Positions 6,220-10,005 of a DNA stretch of 10,005 nucleotides are shown in pieces. The notes beneath the pieces are model-generated. The model saw only the letters and a list, made by a program, of their open reading frames with translations. It did not search any database and was not told the origin of the DNA. Within the stretch, counting starts at the first letter, position 1; every line of letters starts with the position of its first letter. The position numbers and the translations under genes were made by a program. Source of the stretch: an uncultured Candidatus Melainabacteria bacterium (GTDB lineage Bacteria > Cyanobacteriota > Vampirovibrionia > Gastranaerophilales > Gastranaerophilaceae); contig CAKVJR010000062.1 of assembly GCA_934754855.1 (NCBI GenBank), positions 1 through 10,005 of the forward strand, written 5' to 3'.

Positions 6220-7124
6220 TTCGCTTGCGTTCGGAGCGGAATATCCGAAACTGTTATCGGGACAAAGTAGTGTTTTGTTGCGTTAGCGAGTTTTCTGACG
6301 CTGTAAACCGCCAATTCCTTGTCGCAAGTCGGTGAAACCATTATGCTTTTGATAATTGAAGTTGTTTCCGCATCGGGCAATTCGTGTTCGATATGCGGAA
6401 CGAAAATTCCGTTTTGAATTTCAAATTCGCAAGCCTCGTTGTGGGAGTGGCTCCTTATCCCTAAAACAATCCGAAATTCGCTCTCTGCAACGAATGCGGG
6501 GTGTTTTAAAAATACGCTGTAAATTTTGAAATTATCAATAATATCCCACAAAACGACCTGTTTTTCTTTACCGTTTTTGGCTTCTTTATATTTTTGGTTG
6601 TAGTTTAAAATTGTGTCTGTCAGCATTTTATTTTGCTTTTCTCTGTCGTAGCAAACCTTTGCAAATGCTGAAAATTCATATCCTTTTGATTCCACGCTGT
6701 CTTTCAATTTTTCGGTTGAAAAAGTTATGCCGTAGCCTGTTTTATCTGCCGTTTTGGTGTAATTATTCCAAAGACTGAGGCAGTTTTTTTCCGTCGAAAG
6801 ACAAAAAACATAATATTCCAAACGGGCAAAAATCTCGCTTTCCTCGTCATAATACGAGTTGCAGGTCATATATTCCGCTCTTGCCAAAATCTTTTGGTAA
6901 AATTCGGGAACCAAAAATTCTTTTATTTGTTCCAAAATCTCCATAATCAGTGAGTATGTGTATTTCATCTCACTTTTATCGTTCAAAAAATAAATGTTTG
7001 AAAACCAAAGATGATTGCTTTTCAAAATCCCTTTGAGGGCTTTGGGCGACGTGTAATGGTATAATTCTTTCGGGAAACCGTTTTTGCCTGAAACCTTAAA
7101 ATAATCGTAATTTGTCTTTTTCAT
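6216..7124 (-). CDS. DUF2971 family protein
   Basis: The 302-residue product carries the hallmarks of DUF2971: LYHYTSPKALKGILKSNHLW (21-40) with FSNIYFLNDKSE (41-52), then VFCLSTEKNCLSLWNNYTKTADKTGYGITF (106-135), SEFRIVLG (215-222) and IKSIMVSPTCDK (258-269). No signal peptide or membrane segment is seen, so it should be cytoplasmic. Biochemical function is not established. The opening YHYTS..al..IL pattern recalls ADP-ribosyltransferase-like folds, which is speculation on my part. DUF2971 genes are patchily distributed and often occur in accessory regions. The ATG has GGAG 5 nt upstream, and the gene has its own extended -10 promoter, with the DUF1836 gene ending 75 nt before it on the same strand. 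Its stop codon overlaps that of yggT. Confidence 0.85.
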   Translation of the reverse strand: MKKTNYDYFKVSGKNGFPKELYHYTSPKALKGILKSNHLWFSNIYFLNDKSEMKYTYSLIMEILEQIKEFLVPEFYQKILARAEYMTCNSYYDEESEIFARLEYYVFCLSTEKNCLSLWNNYTKTADKTGYGITFSTEKLKDSVESKGYEFSAFAKVCYDREKQNKMLTDTILNYNQKYKEAKNGKEKQVVLWDIIDNFKIYSVFLKHPAFVAESEFRIVLGIRSHSHNEACEFEIQNGIFVPHIEHELPDAETTSIIKSIMVSPTCDKELAVYSVRKLANATKHYFVPITVSDIPLRTQAN

Positions 7125-7147
7125 TAAAACTCCGTCGCTATACTTTT

Positions 7148-7185
7148 ATTATAACAAATTTTGATGAGAAATACATCTCAAAATT
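7148..7185 (-). promoter_or_regulatory. Extended -10 promoter with abutting inverted repeat, upstream of the DUF2971 gene
   Basis: On the minus strand TGT followed by TATAAT (positions 7156-7148) is a full extended -10 element about 25 nt before the DUF2971 ATG. Immediately upstream are perfect 8-bp arms AATTTTGA (7157-7164) and TCAAAATT (7178-7185), 13 bp apart. The repeat lies where a -35 element and a repressor would compete. It could also serve as a weak terminator for the DUF1836 gene, but lacks a clean T-run. Confidence 0.55.
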
Positions 7186-7199
7186 GCTGAAAATATAGC

Positions 7200-7778
7200 C
7201 TATGCTTTCTTTTCAAGTTCTGCCTTTTCGGCTTTCCTTTGCTGCTCTTGAAGCATATAATAAATATTTTTCTTTACATAAACATTATTCGCAAACGACA
7301 AAAGTGCCGAACGTACTAATTTTGAAAGATTTGTTCTTTCTTTTTTACTGTTCGCTTCGGCAAAATCTCTCGTGCCAAACGTTACATTCAAAACGCTTTC
7401 CAATTCTTCCGCAAAAAAATTGTATGCTCTGCTCAAAGAATACTGTTTCGTTTGCATTTTAATCAAATTTCCGATGTCAGAAATGCTCAAAACGTTCTTC
7501 AACACACCAATTACAACCAAATAAACAATGTGGCTTTTAGAATATTTTTTGTTATTCGGAGCGGCAATAACCTTCTGTTTGACATAGTTATTCACCATTG
7601 TCGCCGTGATTGTCTTTTCTTCCCCCGGAATTTCAAACGGAGTAAGATATTCTTCCAAAATTCCGATTAATTGATCCATATAAACATCAATCTTCGGCAA
7701 TTCTTCGTATCTCGGGCAATGGTATGCGGCTAATTTTTCGTTTTCTTTTTTCTGATGTGTAGTGTATTCGTTTACCAT
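7200..7778 (-). CDS. DUF1836 family protein, putative DNA-binding regulator
   Basis: The 192-residue product matches the DUF1836 pattern: RYEELPKIDVYMDQLIGILEEYL (23-45), ITATMVNNYVKQKVIAAP (57-74), KKYSKSHIVYLVVIGVLKNVLSISDIGNLI (77-106). The TMVNNYVKxxxIxxPxxKKYSxxHI stretch resembles a MerR-like winged helix, so a regulatory role is likely but undemonstrated. The C-terminus is a charged coiled-coil-like tail ending QEQQRKAEKAELEKKA. I chose the ATG at 7778. A TTG at 7817 would add 13 residues, but that TTG belongs to a TTGACA promoter hexamer and has no ribosome binding site. Even the ATG has no clear Shine-Dalgarno sequence. The family is best known from Firmicutes, so transfer is conceivable. 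The gene is divergent from a predicted small RNA. Confidence 0.8.
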   Translation of the reverse strand: MVNEYTTHQKKENEKLAAYHCPRYEELPKIDVYMDQLIGILEEYLTPFEIPGEEKTITATMVNNYVKQKVIAAPNNKKYSKSHIVYLVVIGVLKNVLSISDIGNLIKMQTKQYSLSRAYNFFAEELESVLNVTFGTRDFAEANSKKERTNLSKLVRSALLSFANNVYVKKNIYYMLQEQQRKAEKAELEKKA

Positions 7779-7789
7779 AACTGTTTTTA

Positions 7790-7817
7790 TTATTATATAA
7801 TCTCGTTTTTTTGTCAA
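7790..7817 (-). promoter_or_regulatory. Promoter of the DUF1836 gene
   Basis: On the minus strand TTGACA (7817-7812) is followed after 16 bp by TAATAA (7795-7790); a better-looking TATAAT (7797-7792) sits only 14 bp away. Either would start transcription within about 10 nt of the ATG at 7778. It is back to back with a plus-strand promoter, with 22 bp between the two TTGACA hexamers. Confidence 0.5.
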
Positions 7818-7839
7818 ATTACGGGTCTGTTTGCGTCGC

Positions 7840-7868
7840 TTGACATGGTTTTCAATACAAGGTATTAT
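7840..7868 (+). promoter_or_regulatory. Near-consensus sigma-70 promoter with no protein gene downstream
   Basis: TTGACA (7840-7845), a 17-bp spacer and TATTAT (7863-7868) make the strongest plus-strand promoter match in the window. The small palindrome GCG-T-CGC (7833-7839) abuts the -35. The only thing downstream on this strand before the next opposite-strand gene is a stem and T-run at 7962-7986, so it probably drives a small RNA. Confidence 0.65.
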
Positions 7869-7874
7869 AGTTAC

Positions 7875-7986
7875 AGAATATAGTATCTCTTAGAGATTTT
7901 ACATTTTTACAGTCACAACACCCGCCGGCTTGATTTCTTTTTTCCCAAAAAGCGTGTAACTCAAGCCTTTTCGGGTTTGTTTTTTT
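7875..7986 (+). ncRNA. Predicted small RNA of about 110 nt, no family recognised
   Basis: The transcript is bounded by the strong promoter at 7840-7868 (start expected near 7875) and a stem followed by seven Ts at 7980-7986. It has no credible plus-strand reading frame. Predicted structure: a 5' hairpin ATCTC-TTA-GAGAT (7885-7897), a single-stranded AT-rich linker, then a 3' rod. In the rod ACCCG (7920-7924) pairs with CGGGT (7972-7976), GGCTTGA (7927-7933) with TCAAGCC (7961-7967), and CTTTTT with AAAAAG inside. A shorter terminator stem competes for the same 3' bases. It does not resemble 6S RNA, SRP RNA, tmRNA or RNase P RNA as I know them. Expression is inferred, not shown. It is divergent from the DUF1836 gene and antisense to nothing annotated, apart from a doubtful 21-codon frame. 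Confidence 0.5.
7962..7986 (+). terminator. Intrinsic terminator of the predicted small RNA
   Basis: CAAGCC (7962-7967) pairs with GGTTTG (7974-7979), with one G-U pair, around a TTTTCG loop, and is followed directly by seven Ts. It matters because no protein gene on the plus strand precedes it. Confidence 0.65.
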
Positions 7987-8007
7987 GTGCCTGCGAAAAT
8001 TGGGCGT

Positions 8008-8034
8008 AAAAAAAACGCTCCTCGAGGGAGCGTT
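8008..8034 (-). terminator. Intrinsic terminator of hsp20
   Basis: Read on the minus strand, AACGCTCC and GGAGCGTT form a perfect 8-bp stem with a 5-nt loop, then a run of Ts to 8008. It lies about 40 nt past the hsp20 stop codon and keeps hsp20 transcription out of the small RNA and DUF1836 region. Confidence 0.88.
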
Positions 8035-8075
8035 GTGTTGTCAAAATGTGAAAAAAGGATTATTTGAATGAAGAA

Positions 8076-8501
8076 TTATTTTACTGAAATTTTCTTTACA
8101 GAATCTTTTTTGTTTTCTTGTTTCTTTGCCAATGTGATGTGCAAAATACCGTCTTTGTACTCACTTGTTGACTTTTCGTCATCGATTTCTTGTTCAAATC
8201 TGATTGATTTTTCGTAGTTGCCGTATGTAAATTCTGAAATGTGCAAAACTTCATCTTCCGGCGATTCTTCTTTTTTAAATTCTGCTTTAACCGTCAAAAC
8301 GTTATCTGCGAGTTCGACGTTGATGTCTTCTTTGCTCATACCCGGAAGCATGAATTTTACTTTGTATTCTTTTTCGTTTTCCTTAATTTCGCAACAAGGA
8401 CGGAAACCTTGAGCATAGTTATCTCTTACCAATCTTTCCAAATTGTTACGAAAACTGTCAAATAACATTTCAGGTTCTCTTTCTATAATACCGAATCTCA
8501 T
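8076..8501 (-). CDS. Hsp20/alpha-crystallin family small heat-shock protein
   Basis: The 141-residue product is an ATP-independent holdase that oligomerises and keeps unfolding proteins soluble in the cytoplasm. The alpha-crystallin domain runs from about residue 36 to 128: CEIKENEKEYKVKFMLPGM (37-55), SKEDINVELADNVLTVKAE (56-74), FTYGNYEKSIRFE (90-102), and YKDGILHITLAKK (114-126). The C-terminal I-x-V anchor motif used in oligomer assembly is ISV (138-140). The N-terminal arm is short, with FDSFRNNLERLV typical of bacterial members. A perfect AAGGAGG lies 5 nt before the ATG. I found no CIRCE element and no sigma-32 type promoter. An extended -10 with an adjoining palindrome is the likely control site. 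It has its own terminator, so it is monocistronic. Confidence 0.95.
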   Translation of the reverse strand: MRFGIIEREPEMLFDSFRNNLERLVRDNYAQGFRPCCEIKENEKEYKVKFMLPGMSKEDINVELADNVLTVKAEFKKEESPEDEVLHISEFTYGNYEKSIRFEQEIDDEKSTSEYKDGILHITLAKKQENKKDSVKKISVK

Positions 8502-8542
8502 AATTCCTCCTTGAGCATTGCTCTTTCATTTCTTACATTATT

Positions 8543-8561
8543 GTTATAGCACCGTTTTCGG
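8543..8561 (-). promoter_or_regulatory. Extended -10 promoter of hsp20 with abutting palindrome CCGTTTTCGG
   Basis: On the minus strand TGC followed by TATAAC (8551-8543) is an extended -10 element about 40 nt before the hsp20 ATG. The palindrome CCGTTTTCGG (8552-8561) touches it on the upstream side and could be an operator. A second small palindrome, GAGCATTGCTC (8513-8523), sits in the leader just before the ribosome binding site. Confidence 0.4.
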
Positions 8562-8649
8562 ACGAACATGATTTCTTTAACCAAATATTAACTTTTTAAT
8601 TCGGATTTGATGTTATTTCGGAACAAAATTGGTCAAAATCCCCTTGCTG

Positions 8650-8676
8650 CAATGTTTTTTAGAAATGAAAACATTG
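8650..8676. repeat. Inverted repeat CAATGTTTT-N9-AAAACATTG in the hsp20/zinc-ribbon gap
   Basis: A perfect 9-bp inverted repeat with a 9-nt loop sits in the gap 8502-8722. It follows the end of the zinc-ribbon gene by about 50 nt on the minus strand but has no T-run, so it is a poor terminator. It might stabilise the mRNA 3' end or be a protein site. Apart from this and the hsp20 promoter I see nothing else in the gap, which is very AT-rich, and no good terminator for the zinc-ribbon gene. Confidence 0.45.
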
Positions 8677-8722
8677 TTAAAAAATAATTAAAATCCCCCC
8701 TAAAGCCTGACAGTCGCTCTGA

Positions 8723-9106
8723 TTATGCTGATTTTAACCCCAACAATATTTGCTCTTCTGTATCGTCGGGGTCAGTCCAAACTTGGGTTGAAGCCTTTGC
8801 AATTACAGGCTCAACGACCTCTCGTTTGTGGACAGCAAAGTTTACATCGACAAAATTAATTCTATCCAACTCCTCAATGACTGTATGCACTCCTCCGCAA
8901 TTCGGGCAAAATTTCTCTGCCGGTTTGACATTGTCGTTTAAATCGAGATAGGCGACTCGCTTCACCCCGCAACAAGAACAACGGACAAGGTACCATTTTA
9001 CGACAATAAATTGACCGCAATCAGGACAGTACGCTCCGTTTGTGTTTATCGGAACTTTTGAGTGGCGGCAGCCTTTTAACGATTTTATAAACTCTGAAAT
9101 CAACAT
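8723..9106 (-). CDS. Hypothetical protein with three cysteine-pair zinc knuckles
   Basis: I do not recognise this 127-residue protein as a named family. The N-terminal half holds an ordered metal-binding array: C13-R-H15, CPDC (27-30), CSCC (43-46) and CPNC (67-70), the last with the look of a zinc-ribbon knuckle (FCPNCGG). Between the second and third pairs is GVKRVAYLDLNDNVKPAEKF. The C-terminal half (about 80-127) has no cysteines and includes VNFAVHKREVVEP and VWTDPDDTEEQILLGLKSA. No signal peptide or membrane span is present. Two pairs could build one zinc ribbon and the rest a second site. A nucleic-acid or protein-binding role is possible, and nothing catalytic is seen. The ATG has no Shine-Dalgarno sequence, and its promoter lies so close that the mRNA may be leaderless. 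Confidence 0.8.
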   Translation of the reverse strand: MLISEFIKSLKGCRHSKVPINTNGAYCPDCGQFIVVKWYLVRCSCCGVKRVAYLDLNDNVKPAEKFCPNCGGVHTVIEELDRINFVDVNFAVHKREVVEPVIAKASTQVWTDPDDTEEQILLGLKSA

Positions 9107-9113
9107 ATTTTTT

Positions 9114-9141
9114 TTTATAATTATTATTTTATTTTTGTCAA
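9114..9141 (-). promoter_or_regulatory. Promoter of the zinc-ribbon gene, implying a leaderless mRNA
   Basis: On the minus strand TTGACA (9141-9136) is followed after 16 bp by TATAAA (9119-9114). Transcription would be expected to begin within a few bases of the ATG at 9106. The rest of the gap (9142-9233) holds a short direct repeat TCGCAT (11-bp period, near 9185-9200) and a small AAATACCCGTATTT palindrome (about 9208-9221), with no gene. Confidence 0.55.
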
Positions 9142-9233
9142 TTTTTCTGAAATATATTAATTCCGCATCGGAGCCTTATCGAGGTCGCATAGTAGTCGCA
9201 TGGGGGGAAATACCCGTATTTATTGCTTTTCAT

Positions 9234-9265
9234 AAAAAAAGAGCGACATTTCTGCCGCCCTTTTT
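9234..9265 (-). terminator. Intrinsic terminator of fusA
   Basis: Read on the minus strand, AAAAAGGGCGGC and GTCGCTCTTTTT pair across a 6-nt loop with two G-U pairs and run into seven Ts. It lies about 25 nt after the fusA stop. On the plus strand the wobble pairs become A-C mismatches, so it is directional. It means that fusA is the last gene of its transcript. Confidence 0.85.
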
Positions 9266-9290
9266 GTTTCGTTTGATGTTATCTCACAAA

Positions 9291-10005
9291 TTATTTTGAA
9301 GCACCTGCTTTTTCGATAATTTCTTTTTCTACGTTTGCAGGGACTTGTTCGTAGCACTTGAATTCCATTGAGAATGTACCACGACCTTGTGTGTTTGATC
9401 TCAAGTCTGTTGCGTAACCGAACATGTTTGCAAGAGGAACTGTTGCTCTGATGATAACGTTTCCTGTATTGCCTTGAGGTTCTTGACCTTCAACACGTCC
9501 ACGTCTTCTTGAGATGTCGCCGATAATCGTACCTGTAAATTCATCAGGAATTTCGATTTCAACTTTCATCATAGGTTCAAGAATGCACGGTTTTGCTTTA
9601 CGGCAACCTTCTTTGATAGCCATTGAACCGGCAATCTTAAATGCCATTTCTGATGAATCGACTTCGTGGTATGAACCATCGTAAAGTTCAACTTTAACGT
9701 CAATCATCGGATAGCCTGCTAAGATACCGCCTTCGAGGGCTTCTTCCATACCTTTTCTTGCAGGTTCGATGTATTCTTTCGGAATAGCACCACCGACGAT
9801 TTTGTTTTCAAATACAAAGCCGGCATTTTCTTCTGCTTTTGAAATTCTGATTTTAACGTGACCATATTGACCTTTACCACCTGATTGACGAGCAAATTTG
9901 GAGTCTTGGTCTGCACTGCCGAGGATTGTTTCTCTGTATGCAACCTGCGGTTTACCAACGTTAGCGTCAACTTTGAATTCTCTGAGCAAACGGTCAACAA
10001 TAATG
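9291..10005 (-). CDS. fusA: Elongation factor G, C-terminal part (5' end outside the window)
   Basis: The frame is open from the right edge and ends with TAA at 9291, giving the last 237 residues of an EF-G normally near 690. The visible part starts IIVDRLLREFKVDANVGKPQVAYRET, the end of domain III passing into domain IV. KFARQSGGKGQYGHVKIRI and GGAIPKEYIEPARKG follow, then GYPMIDVKVELYDGSYHEVDSSEMAFKIA. Domain V is ILEPMMKVEIEIPDEFTG...GDISRRRGRVEGQE and NMFGYATDLRSNTQGRGTFSMEF. EF-G is the GTPase that drives translocation on the ribosome; the GTPase domain lies beyond the window. The terminator straight after it, and not a tuf gene, shows that the usual str-operon order is broken here. Identification is secure. 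Confidence 0.97.
   Translation of the reverse strand, partial: IIVDRLLREFKVDANVGKPQVAYRETILGSADQDSKFARQSGGKGQYGHVKIRISKAEENAGFVFENKIVGGAIPKEYIEPARKGMEEALEGGILAGYPMIDVKVELYDGSYHEVDSSEMAFKIAGSMAIKEGCRKAKPCILEPMMKVEIEIPDEFTGTIIGDISRRRGRVEGQEPQGNTGNVIIRATVPLANMFGYATDLRSNTQGRGTFSMEFKCYEQVPANVEKEIIEKAGASK

Noticed and set aside
7885..7976. CRISPR repeat, tracrRNA or 6S RNA in the 7779-8007 gap
   Set aside because: There are no repeated units or spacers and no cas gene. The length and fold do not match 6S RNA.
8502..8545. RNA thermometer in the hsp20 leader
   Set aside because: No stretch able to pair with AAGGAGG (no CCTCC, no run of four Us opposite it) is present in the short leader. The GAGC/GCTC hairpin leaves the site open.
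9180..9225. TCGCAT direct repeat and AAATACCCGTATTT palindrome between the zinc-ribbon gene and fusA
   Set aside because: Both are short and could arise by chance. No promoter, terminator or known RNA is formed by them, so they are noted only under the promoter entry.
9042..9299. 85-codon plus-strand frame with a hydrophobic stretch
   Set aside because: It overlaps the start and promoter of the zinc-ribbon gene and the fusA terminator. The hydrophobic residues come from the T-rich promoter strand.

Overview
This window looks like a chromosomal segment of an AT-rich, probably gut-associated bacterium. My best guess is Gastranaerophilales (Vampirovibrionia/Melainabacteria, the non-photosynthetic sister group of Cyanobacteria). 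This is inference: it rests on the overall look of the proteins, a prepilin beginning with an MTMAEVL-type signal, FAD-dependent ThyX, and a YggT protein of the cyanobacterial/Gram-negative style. No marker here proves the lineage. Most of the window is ordinary housekeeping, with a small accessory patch in the middle.

Layout. (1) Positions 1-3845, minus strand: a tight cluster thyX > prfA > rsmH > ftsL > ftsI, with TAATG one-base overlaps at thyX/prfA and prfA/rsmH, and a ftsL start signal embedded in the end of rsmH. It couples thymidylate synthesis, translation termination, 16S rRNA methylation and division/peptidoglycan synthesis. The last gene reaches the left edge and changes identity on the way: an FtsI-like N-terminus runs in frame into what looks like the C-terminal zinc-finger region of DNA topoisomerase I. 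This is most likely a chimeric join. (2) rpmE (bL31) has its own promoter and terminator. (3) Positions 4200-6219, plus strand: a solitary type IV/type II prepilin-like protein, mtnP (methylthioadenosine phosphorylase) and a yggT membrane protein, the first two followed by clear intrinsic terminators. (4) Positions 6216-7778, minus strand: an accessory pair, a DUF2971 protein and a DUF1836 (putative regulatory) protein. (5) Positions 7779-8034: an intergenic region with back-to-back promoters. The plus-strand promoter is near-consensus (TTGACA, 17 bp, TATTAT) and is followed about 110 nt later by a hairpin and T-run. I predict an unannotated small RNA gene here, divergent from the DUF1836 gene. 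(6) Positions 8008-9106, minus strand: an Hsp20 small heat-shock protein and a three-knuckle zinc-ribbon hypothetical protein. (7) Positions 9234-10005: the C-terminal third of fusA (EF-G) and its terminator.

The points most worth a second look are the predicted small RNA with two competing folds, the FtsI/TopA junction at the left edge, three extended -10 promoters each abutted upstream by an inverted repeat, and two genes whose promoters imply leaderless or nearly leaderless mRNAs. I saw no tRNA, rRNA, CRISPR array, transposase or phage structural gene.
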